From Clostridia bacterium (GTDB taxonomy: Bacteria > Bacillota > Clostridia > Peptostreptococcales > Acidaminobacteraceae): 34,159 bases of DNA. Positions 27,260 through 34,159 of this stretch are shown one piece after another. The first letter of the stretch is position 1. Every line of letters starts with the position of its first letter. The translations under genes and the position numbers were made by a program. The notes under the pieces were generated by a model. That model saw only the letters and a list, made by a program, of their open reading frames with translations, was not told the origin of the DNA and made no database searches. The stretch spans positions 1 through 34,159 of the forward strand of contig JAFGVN010000059.1 in NCBI GenBank assembly GCA_016937975.1. The letters are read 5' to 3'.

Positions 27260-29015
27260 TGCAAAAGTAATTATGATCAATGGTCCTGTTGTCAAAGGCA
27301 GGGGTATGGCCAATTTCAAAATGCGTGAAATGGTTATGGTAGGCAGACAAAAGCTCATTGGAGAGGTCATTGGCTTAGATGGTGACGTAGGAACTGTTCA
27401 AGTTTATGAAGAAACGGAAGGTTTAATGCTTTATGAAGAAATTACTTCAACGGGTAAACCTTTGTCTTTAAAACTGGGACCAGGTTTGTTAAAAAATATG
27501 TTTGATGGCATAGAACGACCGCTCAAAAGACTTCAAGAACTTTCAGGAGATTTTATTGCTGAAGGTATTGGTTTGATAACCATTGATGAAGATAAAGAGT
27601 GGTATGTAGAAATGGTTGTAAAAAAAGGGGATTACGTTGATGAAGGTTATACCATTGGCGTTGTACCCGAAACCTCTGTCATTGAGCATAGGATTATGAT
27701 GCCGCCAGGTAAAAATGGTAGAGTCGTTCACTGTGTTCAAGATGGTAGATATAAGCTCAATGATGTTATTTGTGTTTTGGAAACAGAGGATCACGAAAAA
27801 ATAGAAGTTAAATTGTATCAAGAATGGCCGGTAAGGGAACCAAGACCTATTTTGGAGAGAAAAGCCCTAACGATTCCACTCCTAACCGGTCAAAGGGTAT
27901 TAGATGTATTCTTCCCTATTGCAAAAGGTGGAACTGCAGCTATACCAGGTGGATTTGGTACAGGAAAGACCATGACCCAACATCAGCTTGCCAAATGGTC
28001 TGATGCTGATATTATCGTCTACATTGGTTGCGGTGAGCGTGGCAATGAAATGACTGATGTTTTAAATGAGTTTCCAAAATTGAAAGATCCCATCAGTGGA
28101 AAATCCATTATGGAAAGAACAGTACTCATTGCAAATACTTCCAACATGCCCGTTGCTGCCAGAGAAGCAAGTATTTATACAGGCATAACCATAGCAGAAT
28201 ACTATAGAGATATGGGGTATCACGTAGCGATTATGGCAGATTCTACTTCTAGGTGGGCTGAAGCTTTAAGGGAGTTGTCAGGTCGACTTGAAGAGATGCC
28301 TGCAGAAGAAGGTTTTCCTGCATACTTACCTTCGAGGCTTGCAGGGTTTTATGAACGTGCAGGTTTAGTGGAGACTTTATGTGGTCAAGAAGCGTCGGTA
28401 ACGATTATTGGTGCGGTATCACCTGCTGGAGGAGATTTTTCTGAACCTGTCACAGAAAATACAAAGAGGTATGTGAACGCGTTTCTTGCTTTAGATAAAA
28501 AGTTGGCTTATGCGAGACATTATCCGGCAATTAACTGGTTGGATTCCTATTCAGGGTACTTAAAGATGTTAAGTGATTGGTATTCCAATTTTGTATCTGA
28601 AAATCTCATGGAATTAAGAGCTGAGATGATAAAAGTTTTACATGAAGAAGATAAGCTAATAGACATTGTACAGCTGGTTGGTGAAGATGTATTACCTGAT
28701 GATCAAAGATTAATTCTTGAAATTGCTAAAGTTATAAAAGTAGGTTTCCTGCAACAAAATGCTTTTCATAAGGAAGATACATATGTACCAATACAGAAAC
28801 AGCATTTAATGCTGGAGATTATCAATTATCTTTATGAAAGAGGTAAAGAAGCGATAAAACTTGGCATTCCTATTTCTGTAGTCAAGAATGATGAGTTATA
28901 TTCAAAGGTAACCAGAATCAAATATACCATAAAAAATGATAATTTACAGGATTTTGGATATTTGATGCAAGCCATAGATGCGTTCTATGAACCATTGATT
29001 AGAAAATATAAGTAG
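27249..29015 (+). CDS. ntpA: V-type ATPase catalytic subunit A
   Basis: The ATP-hydrolysing or synthesising subunit, 588 aa. The Walker A loop GGFGTGKT is at residues 234-241; GERGNEMTD follows with the catalytic glutamate, Walker B is [15 protein letters not shown], and a non-homologous insertion (WPVREPRPI just before it) marks the V-type A subunit. Start: the frame is open to GTG 27240, but GTG 27249 lies five bases after AGGTGA (27238-27243) and is preferred. It overlaps subunit E by 11 bp, and a 7-bp gap follows to B. Confidence 0.97.
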   Translation: MRNDAKVIMINGPVVKGRGMANFKMREMVMVGRQKLIGEVIGLDGDVGTVQVYEETEGLMLYEEITSTGKPLSLKLGPGLLKNMFDGIERPLKRLQELSGDFIAEGIGLITIDEDKEWYVEMVVKKGDYVDEGYTIGVVPETSVIEHRIMMPPGKNGRVVHCVQDGRYKLNDVICVLETEDHEKIEVKLYQEWPVREPRPILERKALTIPLLTGQRVLDVFFPIAKGGTAAIPGGFGTGKTMTQHQLAKWSDADIIVYIGCGERGNEMTDVLNEFPKLKDPISGKSIMERTVLIANTSNMPVAAREASIYTGITIAEYYRDMGYHVAIMADSTSRWAEALRELSGRLEEMPAEEGFPAYLPSRLAGFYERAGLVETLCGQEASVTIIGAVSPAGGDFSEPVTENTKRYVNAFLALDKKLAYARHYPAINWLDSYSGYLKMLSDWYSNFVSENLMELRAEMIKVLHEEDKLIDIVQLVGEDVLPDDQRLILEIAKVIKVGFLQQNAFHKEDTYVPIQKQHLMLEIINYLYERGKEAIKLGIPISVVKNDELYSKVTRIKYTIKNDNLQDFGYLMQAIDAFYEPLIRKYK

Positions 29016-29022
29016 GGGTTTT

Positions 29023-30390
29023 ATGAGACAAGAATATTTAAATATAAAAAGAATAGAAGGACCTTTAATTGTATTGGAGAATGTAGATAATCCATCTTAT
29101 GGCGAAATCATAGAAATACGTATGGAAGATCACAAAATTCGAATGGGGAAGGTTATTAAAATTGAAGAAAAACTTGTAATTGCTCAGGTATTTGAAGGCA
29201 CTCAAGGATTATCAACAAACAACACCGCTATAAAATTTACAGGAAAACCCTTTGAATTGAATGTTTCCAAAGAGGTTCTCGGTCGTGCTTTTAATGGTGT
29301 AGGAAAACCCATTGATGACGGTGGTGAAATTTATAGTAAACATCGTTACAATATTAATGGACGACCAATAAACCCTGTTGCAAGGCGTTATCCTAGGGAT
29401 TATATACAAACTGGAATATCAACGATTGATACGCTGATGACCCTCATTCGTGGGCAAAAGTTACCAATTTTTTCAGGCAATGGTTTGCCTCATAATGAAA
29501 TTGCAGCTCAAATCGTAAGACAAGCTAAGCTTCGTGATGCCGAAAACAAAAAATTCGCAGTTGTTTTTGCTGCTATTGGCATAAAAAATGATGATGCCGC
29601 TTTTTTCAAAACCAGCTTTGAAGATGCTGGCGTTATGGAAAATGTGGTGATGTTTTTGAACTTGGCAGATGACCCCATTGTTGAAAGAATCAGTACACCT
29701 AGATGTGCTTTGACAGCAGCCGAGTATTTAGCCTTTGAACAGGATTATGATATTTTAGTGGTTATGACAGATATCACCAGTTACTGTGAGGCCTTAAGAG
29801 AAATTTCTTCTGCTAGGGAGGAAGTCCCCTCTAGAAAAGGCTATCCAGGGTACTTATATTCGGACTTGGCGACGTTATATGAGAGAGCTGGTGTCATTCA
29901 TCACAAGGAAGGTTCCATTACTTTCTTGCCGATTTTAACCATGCCAAATGATGATATTTCTCATCCAATACCAGATTTAACAGGTTATATTACAGAAGGA
30001 CAAATTGTTTTAGGCAGGGATTTGCATAGAAATAATCTATACCCACCTGTAAGTGTTTTACCTTCTTTATCCAGATTGATGAAGGATGGTATTGGTGAAG
30101 GGTTTACAAGGGAAGATCATCCAGATGTATCCAATCAGTTGTTTGCAACTTATTCGCGCGTACAAGATGTTAGAGCTTTGGCACAAATTATTGGTGAGAA
30201 TGATTTATCTGAGATGGATCAGAAAATTATGGACTTTGGTCGTGCTTTTGAAGCAAAATTTGTTACCCAGAATATGAATGAAGAGAGAACGATTGATCAA
30301 AGTATTGAAATTGCATGGGAATTATTAAGGATTTTACCTAAAAGTGAACTTGATCGTATTGATGATGAAATTTTGAATAAGTATTATTAA
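29023..30390 (+). CDS. ntpB: V-type ATPase regulatory subunit B
   Basis: The non-catalytic partner of A in the head, 455 aa. It has the ATPase fold but no intact P-loop: the position reads [15 protein letters not shown], as usual for B subunits. Other hallmarks are [60 protein letters not shown] and the [21 protein letters not shown] region. AGGGG precedes the ATG. A 33-bp gap separates it from subunit D. Confidence 0.97.
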   Translation: MRQEYLNIKRIEGPLIVLENVDNPSYGEIIEIRMEDHKIRMGKVIKIEEKLVIAQVFEGTQGLSTNNTAIKFTGKPFELNVSKEVLGRAFNGVGKPIDDGGEIYSKHRYNINGRPINPVARRYPRDYIQTGISTIDTLMTLIRGQKLPIFSGNGLPHNEIAAQIVRQAKLRDAENKKFAVVFAAIGIKNDDAAFFKTSFEDAGVMENVVMFLNLADDPIVERISTPRCALTAAEYLAFEQDYDILVVMTDITSYCEALREISSAREEVPSRKGYPGYLYSDLATLYERAGVIHHKEGSITFLPILTMPNDDISHPIPDLTGYITEGQIVLGRDLHRNNLYPPVSVLPSLSRLMKDGIGEGFTREDHPDVSNQLFATYSRVQDVRALAQIIGENDLSEMDQKIMDFGRAFEAKFVTQNMNEERTIDQSIEIAWELLRILPKSELDRIDDEILNKYY

Positions 30391-30423
30391 AGGTGAAGTA
30401 ATAGAAGTTTCGCGAGGAAAATT

Positions 30424-31038
30424 ATGAGTAAAGTAGCGCCAACAAAAGCGAATTTAATGAAATCTATGAATATGCTCAGCTTTTCAAAGAAAGGATTTGA
30501 TCTTTTAGACAGAAAGAGAAATGTCTTGATCCGAGAAGTCATGGGGTTAGTTTCACGTGCAGAAAACATCCAGGATTTAATTTCTGAGATTTTTAAAGAG
30601 GCTTATGAGTCTTTGCAGTTTACGAATGTGATTATTGGAACAAGTGTTGTTGACGAACTGGCATCTTCTATTGATAAGGGTGAGGATTATGATATTTTAC
30701 AACAATCTGTCATGGGCGTTGAAATTCCATCTGTGAAATTTGAAAAACATGATATTCAACCGGCATATGGTTTGTACAGAACCAATGCAACCTTTGATAA
30801 TGCTTTAATGAAATTTAATGATGTAAAATATTTGTTGTATGAGTTGGCTGAAATTGAAACGACGGTCTATAAGTTGGCAATGGAAATCAAAAAAACACAA
30901 AAGCGGGCAAATGGTCTTGAAAAGATACAAATTCCTAGATATACGGCATTGGTCCATGAAATTGAAAATGCTTTAGAAGAAAAAGAGAGGGAAGATTTCT
31001 TCAGATTAAAGAAAGTTAAAGAAAAGACAAAAAGGTAA
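30424..31038 (+). CDS. ntpD: V-type ATPase subunit D
   Basis: The central rotor shaft, 204 aa. The family start VAPTKANLMKSMNML is followed by a long helix (KGFDLLDRKRNVLIREVMGL) and a C-terminal helix (KKTQKRANGLEKIQIPRYTALVHEIENALEEKEREDFFRLKKVKEK) that forms the coiled coil with the first. GCGAGGA lies a few bases before the ATG. It is the last gene of the operon. Confidence 0.95.
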   Translation: MSKVAPTKANLMKSMNMLSFSKKGFDLLDRKRNVLIREVMGLVSRAENIQDLISEIFKEAYESLQFTNVIIGTSVVDELASSIDKGEDYDILQQSVMGVEIPSVKFEKHDIQPAYGLYRTNATFDNALMKFNDVKYLLYELAEIETTVYKLAMEIKKTQKRANGLEKIQIPRYTALVHEIENALEEKEREDFFRLKKVKEKTKR

Positions 31039-31046
31039 GTGAACCC

Positions 31047-31108
31047 TTGCGGTACACATCTTTCCTTGTTATAATGAATTGAATTTAGACACAAGGATCC
31101 TTGTGTCT
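31047..31108 (+). promoter_or_regulatory. Possible upstream promoter and perfect 22-bp palindrome
   Basis: TTGCGG (31047-31052), 17 bp, TATAAT (31070-31075) form a promoter-like pair. Five bases after its expected start a perfect 22-bp palindrome runs 31087-31108 (arms AGACACAAGGA and TCCTTGTGTCT). It could act as an operator, a 5' hairpin, or a T-tract-less terminator for the ATPase operon. Confidence 0.45.
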
Positions 31109-31127
31109 ATTCTAATGAAGATGAGTT

Positions 31128-31181
31128 TTGCAAATTTTCTAAAAACTTGATACAATCTAATTGATAATAGATATCAGTTAG
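31128..31181 (+). promoter_or_regulatory. fprA promoter with Fur/PerR-like operator at the start site
   Basis: TTGCAA (31128-31133), 17 bp, TACAAT (31151-31156); start near 31163. An inverted repeat CTAATTGATA (31157-31166)/TATCAGTTAG (31172-31181), one mismatch, covers that start. Its core TGATAATAGATATCA (31162-31176) matches the Fur-box core TGATAATnATTATCA at 12 of 14 fixed positions. In clostridia fprA genes are known PerR targets. Operator call is inference. Confidence 0.55.
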
Positions 31182-31207
31182 GAATAATATAATAAAGGAG
31201 TTTTACT

Positions 31208-32431
31208 ATGCATGTTTCAAAAGTAACAGATGGTGTATATCAATTATCCATCAACATAGAAAATATGCTTTTTGAGGGCTTATGGGAAGTTCCGAATGGC
31301 GTATCCATGAATTCCTACATCATTAAAGGTGAGAAGACAGCAATTATAGATGGTGTTTGTGGTTGGGACGGCGTGCCAGAACATTTTTTTGGTTTGCTTA
31401 AGGAATTAGATATTGAACCGGAATCAATTGAGTATGTTATTTTAAATCATATGGAACCGGATCATACAGGTTGGATTGAAGATCTTAAAAAAATCCATAA
31501 TAATTTCAAGGTTATTTGTACCAAAAAAGGTGCACCTTTATTAGAAGCCTTTTTTAATCACACAGAGAATATTATGGTAGTTGGTGATGGCGATACTTTG
31601 GATCTAGGTGGTCATGTCCTTGAATTCGCAGAAATTCCCAATGTACATTGGCCAGATACCATGGCAACTTTTGATCATAATACGGGAACTTTATTTTCTT
31701 GCGATGCTTTTGGTTCTTACGGTCGAGTGGATCATGGTAACTACGATGACATGCTATCAGAAGAGGATTTGAAATGGTATGAGGAGGAAGCAGTACGCTA
31801 TTATGCGAACATCGTTGCAGCCTTTTCAATGTTCGTTGATAAAGCCATCACTAAATGTGCAGGCTTACCAATTAAGATTATTGCACCAGGACATGGTGTT
31901 GTATGGCGTAAAGATCCTATGAGAATTGTTGAAGACTATAAGCGTTATGTAGCTTATCAAAAAGGTCCTGCAATGAAGGAGATAACAGTTCTTTGGGGTT
32001 CGATGTATGGTATGACAGAGAAAGGCGTTAACAAAGTTGTTGAGCTTCTAGAAAAAGAAGAGGACATCAAAGTTAATGTACATGAATTACCTCAAACTTC
32101 ATGGGGTCAAATTCTAAAGAGTGTATGGACTTCTACAGGTGTTGTATTGGCAATGCCAACCTATGAGTATAAAATGTTCCCTCCGATGGCAGCTGCTTTG
32201 GAAGAATTAGGAAAGAAAAAAGCGGTTAATCGTTTAGCCTTCAGAATTGGTTCTTATGGTTGGTCAGGTGGTGCTCAAAAGGAATTAGATCACATTATGG
32301 AACAACAAAAGATGAACTGGTCTTTTATTGATCCAGTTGAGTACAAAGGTGCACCTACAAAAGATGATTTAGTCAAGATTGAAGCTGGTGTAAAAGCGTT
32401 GGTGGAAGCTGTAAGAGAAGCAGTTAAGTAA
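31208..32431 (+). CDS. fprA: Flavodiiron protein (oxygen/NO reductase), class A
   Basis: A 407-aa cytosolic enzyme that reduces oxygen to water (or NO to N2O), protecting anaerobes. The N-terminal metallo-beta-lactamase-like domain has all diiron ligands: H81, E83, D85 and H86 in HMEPDHTGW, H147 in HWPDT, D166 in SCDAFGS and H229 in APGHGVVW. The C-terminal flavodoxin domain begins ITVLWGSMYGMTEKGV (FMN loop) with SYGWSGG later. There is no rubredoxin or NAD(P)H-oxidoreductase extension, so it is class A and needs an external electron donor. AAAGGAG lies seven bases before the ATG. A single-gene unit with its own promoter and strong terminator. Confidence 0.96.
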   Translation: MHVSKVTDGVYQLSINIENMLFEGLWEVPNGVSMNSYIIKGEKTAIIDGVCGWDGVPEHFFGLLKELDIEPESIEYVILNHMEPDHTGWIEDLKKIHNNFKVICTKKGAPLLEAFFNHTENIMVVGDGDTLDLGGHVLEFAEIPNVHWPDTMATFDHNTGTLFSCDAFGSYGRVDHGNYDDMLSEEDLKWYEEEAVRYYANIVAAFSMFVDKAITKCAGLPIKIIAPGHGVVWRKDPMRIVEDYKRYVAYQKGPAMKEITVLWGSMYGMTEKGVNKVVELLEKEEDIKVNVHELPQTSWGQILKSVWTSTGVVLAMPTYEYKMFPPMAAALEELGKKKAVNRLAFRIGSYGWSGGAQKELDHIMEQQKMNWSFIDPVEYKGAPTKDDLVKIEAGVKALVEAVREAVK

Positions 32432-32463
32432 TCTTTGTTAATCAAGTTTATAAGTTAATCATG

Positions 32464-32500
32464 ACGTGAAAATCATAAAGGGTTTTCACGTTTTTTTTTT
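32464..32500 (+). terminator. Rho-independent terminator after fprA
   Basis: ACGTGAAAA (32464-32472) pairs with TTTTCACGT (32483-32491), followed by a run of T to 32500. Confidence 0.93.
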
Positions 32501-32534
32501 CATTTTTGGAGGATAAATCTCCTTGAAATAAGTG

Positions 32535-32570
32535 TTGAAGTAGGTTTCTAATCATTATATAATCAGTATT
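32535..32570 (+). promoter_or_regulatory. Promoter of the kce-like gene
   Basis: TTGAAG (32535-32540), 17-bp spacer, TATAAT (32558-32563). Start near 32570; AAGGAGGAA before the ATG at 32595 gives a leader of about 25 bases. Confidence 0.82.
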
Positions 32571-32594
32571 GAGGATATATAACAAGGAGGAAAT

Positions 32595-33407
32595 ATGGAA
32601 AAACTGATTATTACAGCTGCATTAACAGGTGCTGAAGTAACAAAGGACATTCAGCCCAACTTACCAGTAACACCAGACGAAATTGCTGAAGCAGCCTATG
32701 CGTGTTACAAAGCAGGAGCGTCAATCATCCATGTACATGCACGTGATGAAAAAGGCAATCCAACACAATCTTATGAAGTATATAAGGAAATCAAAGAGAA
32801 AATTGAAGCAAAGTGCAACATTATTGTTCAACCTTCTACAGGTGGCGCAACTTGGCATACACCAGAAGAGAGATTACAACCTGTCGAGTTGAAACCTGAA
32901 ATGGCAACATTATCATGTGGTACATGTAACTTTGGCAATGAAGTGTTTATGAACTCGTCAGAGTACATGGAGAAGTTTGCAAAACGTATGCAAGAACTAG
33001 GTGTTAAGCCAGAAGTTGAAGTTTTTGAGCGTGGTATGATTGAAAATGCTAAAACTTTAGTTAAAAAAGGCTTGCTTAATACGCCGATTCACTTTGATTT
33101 TGTTTTAGGTGTACCTGGTGCTTGTCCTGGGACCCCAGAAGATTTAATGCATATGATCCATTGCATACCACAAGGTTCTACTTGGACGGTAGCAGGCATT
33201 GGTCGTGCAGAAACACCATTGGCAATGATGTCAATTGTAATGGGTGGTCATGTGAGAGTTGGTTTTGAAGATAATATTTATTATTCAAAAGGTGTTTTAG
33301 CTGAGTCGAATGCACAACTTGTTGAAAGAATTGTAAGAATTGCTAAAGAAGTTGGAAGAGAAGTTGCAACGCCTGATGAAGCAAGAAAAATTCTGAATCT
33401 TGTTTAA
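32595..33407 (+). CDS. kce: Beta-keto acid cleavage enzyme (BKACE), 3-keto-5-aminohexanoate cleavage type
   Basis: A 270-aa TIM-barrel enzyme of the BKACE family (formerly DUF849). Such enzymes condense a beta-keto acid with acetyl-CoA and cleave it to acetoacetate and a CoA ester; Kce uses 3-keto-5-aminohexanoate in lysine fermentation. Zinc ligands H46 and H48 are in IHVHARDEKGNPT, and E225 in RVGFEDNIYYSKG is the likely third ligand. LGVPGACPGTPEDLMHM and WTVAGIGRAETPLA are other family stretches. The substrate residues of Kce cannot be confirmed by eye. No kamA, kamDE, kdd or kal neighbours are present, so it stands alone and may serve another beta-keto acid. Its own promoter and terminator bracket it. 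Confidence 0.85.
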   Translation: MEKLIITAALTGAEVTKDIQPNLPVTPDEIAEAAYACYKAGASIIHVHARDEKGNPTQSYEVYKEIKEKIEAKCNIIVQPSTGGATWHTPEERLQPVELKPEMATLSCGTCNFGNEVFMNSSEYMEKFAKRMQELGVKPEVEVFERGMIENAKTLVKKGLLNTPIHFDFVLGVPGACPGTPEDLMHMIHCIPQGSTWTVAGIGRAETPLAMMSIVMGGHVRVGFEDNIYYSKGVLAESNAQLVERIVRIAKEVGREVATPDEARKILNLV

Positions 33408-33437
33408 CAGCATTCAAATGTTTATGATCATGATTTT

Positions 33438-33475
33438 AAAAGGTAAACTGGAGTTAATCTGGTTTGCCTTTTTTT
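33438..33475 (+). terminator. Rho-independent terminator after kce
   Basis: AAAAGGTAAAC (33438-33448) pairs with GTTTGCCTTTT (33462-33472), one T-G wobble, and the T run continues to 33475. Confidence 0.88.
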
Positions 33476-33510
33476 GAAATAGTATACCTTTTCAACGTAT
33501 AGCTACATGT

Positions 33511-33537
33511 AATTATTCTACAAGATGTAGAATAATT
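33511..33537. promoter_or_regulatory. Perfect 27-bp palindrome, candidate TetR operator
   Basis: Two 12-bp arms, AATTATTCTACA and TGTAGAATAATT, are exact inverse complements separated by AGA. The site is 40-75 bp upstream of the TetR start. TetR repressors usually bind such palindromes near their own promoter, so autoregulation is likely. The AT-rich arms and lack of a T tract make a terminator less likely. Confidence 0.65.
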
Positions 33538-33609
33538 TTCAGGGATATGCTCTAAAATCTTTTCGAACTAAAGAAAATGAAATATAATAGCTTTGGTGAT
33601 GATATGACT

Positions 33610-34095
33610 ATGAGAAAAACAAAGGAAAATACTAGAAATAAAATAATTGATGCTGCAAAAACATTGTTTATAGAAAAAGGTGTTAATGAAACAACGATAC
33701 AGTCTATTGCAAGAAAAGCAGGTGTAGATCGTAAAACTGTTTACAATAATTTTGCTGATAAAGAAGATATCTTAAAAGTGCTTGCCAATGATTACTCCAC
33801 AACAAAACTTAATTTTGATGTGGAGGTACATGATTTATCAGGTATGGAAAGTCTTAAACGCTATATGAATTTTATGTTTGACCATTTGTTGCTGTATAGA
33901 GAATTGATGATGATAACTTCTCAATTGGACGATTCCAATCCGAATTATCATATTTTTGTTGGTGCAAAAAATCATGAGCGTCTTAAAGAAAACTTAATTT
34001 ATCAGTTTGTTGAAAAGGGATTGAAAGATGAATCCATTGATTTAAATGGATTGGCCATTCATGAGTTTATGATTTTAACTGAAAAAATCAACTAA
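33610..34095 (+). CDS. TetR-family transcriptional regulator, short
   Basis: A DNA-binding regulator. The TetR helix-turn-helix is clear: IIDAAKTLFIEKGVNETTIQSIARKAGVDRKTVYNNFADKEDIL begins about ten residues in. The ligand domain that follows is helical with no recognised family. Start is uncertain: the frame opens at ATG 33577 (172 aa) and also has ATG 33604 and ATG 33610 (161 aa); I chose 33610 because GGTGAT (33595-33600) is nine bases upstream and the protein then begins MRKTKENTRNKII. Most TetR proteins are 185-210 aa, so the C-terminus may be shortened; a GC-rich hairpin follows within 10 bp of the stop. Targets are unknown and probably lie beyond the window. Confidence 0.8.
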   Translation: MRKTKENTRNKIIDAAKTLFIEKGVNETTIQSIARKAGVDRKTVYNNFADKEDILKVLANDYSTTKLNFDVEVHDLSGMESLKRYMNFMFDHLLLYRELMMITSQLDDSNPNYHIFVGAKNHERLKENLIYQFVEKGLKDESIDLNGLAIHEFMILTEKIN

Positions 34096-34098
34096 TTC

Positions 34099-34132
34099 TC
34101 CCGCCTCTAAATGGAGTGAAGGCGGTGAGTCT
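34099..34132. other. GC-rich hairpin at window edge
   Basis: CCCGCCT pairs imperfectly with AGGCGGT around a loop holding a small CTC/GAG stem. It is not followed by T residues, so it is not an ordinary terminator. The shape recalls subterminal hairpins of IS200/IS605-type elements, but no transposase is visible before the window ends. Confidence 0.3.
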
Positions 34133-34159
34133 CACAGAGAGTTGATTATTAGCCATGAA

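Noticed and set aside
30867-31094. Minus-strand frame over the end of subunit D
   Set aside because: Antisense to a conserved gene, no ribosome site, low-complexity Ser/Phe-rich product.

Overview
The window reads as chromosome of a low-GC, Gram-positive anaerobe, probably a member of Clostridia. The evidence is AT-rich DNA with strong AGGAGG-type ribosome sites and some TTG/GTG starts, a bacterial V/A-type ATPase operon, a class A flavodiiron protein, an exact Rex-type redox operator and a beta-keto acid cleavage enzyme of the lysine-fermentation type. Nearly all genes are on the + strand; only the AraC-type regulator at 8311-9228 is reversed. I see no rRNA, tRNA, CRISPR array, prophage or complete insertion sequence.

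Region 1 (1-9228) is an amino-sugar uptake and activation operon: a sugar-1-phosphate nucleotidyltransferase, an N-acetylhexosamine 1-kinase-like protein, a lipoprotein substrate-binding protein, two ABC permeases, a UDP-glucose 4-epimerase and a DUF5107-TPR protein, facing a convergent AraC regulator. The set resembles the galacto-N-biose/lacto-N-biose type pathway: kinase makes HexNAc-1-P, nucleotidyltransferase makes UDP-HexNAc, GalE epimerises it. The GH112 phosphorylase and the ABC ATPase are not in the window. A hairpin after the binding-protein gene probably sets its excess over the permeases.

Region 2 (9394-14835) is a four-gene cell-envelope operon with its own extended -10 promoter and terminator: a coiled-coil protein, a secreted protein joining copper-amine-oxidase-N repeats to a transglutaminase-like domain, a membrane GT2 glycosyltransferase, and an SLH-type surface protein with a beta-rich tail. 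Region 3 (14919-19687) holds a DUF502 membrane protein, pyrG behind an attenuator-like leader, a GT-C family glycosyltransferase and a ZIP metal transporter.

Region 4 (19688-31038) looks like an ion-homeostasis block. A long non-coding stretch packed with inverted repeats, one of them an exact Rex consensus, precedes a small membrane protein, an ArsB/NhaD-type permease and an unknown cytosolic protein. A nine-gene V-type ATPase operon follows (peripheral stalk G/H-like, C, I, K, F, E, A, B, D).

Region 5 (31039-34159) has three single-gene units with clear promoters or terminators: fprA with a Fur/PerR-like palindrome at its predicted start site, a kce-like gene, and a short TetR regulator behind a perfect 27-bp palindrome. 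The window ends in a GC-rich hairpin that may be the edge of something outside it. The features I would look at first are the Rex-box/small protein/permease unit, the regulatory palindromes before fprA and tetR, the 21-bp-spaced repeats before the AraC gene, and the transglutaminase-SLH operon.
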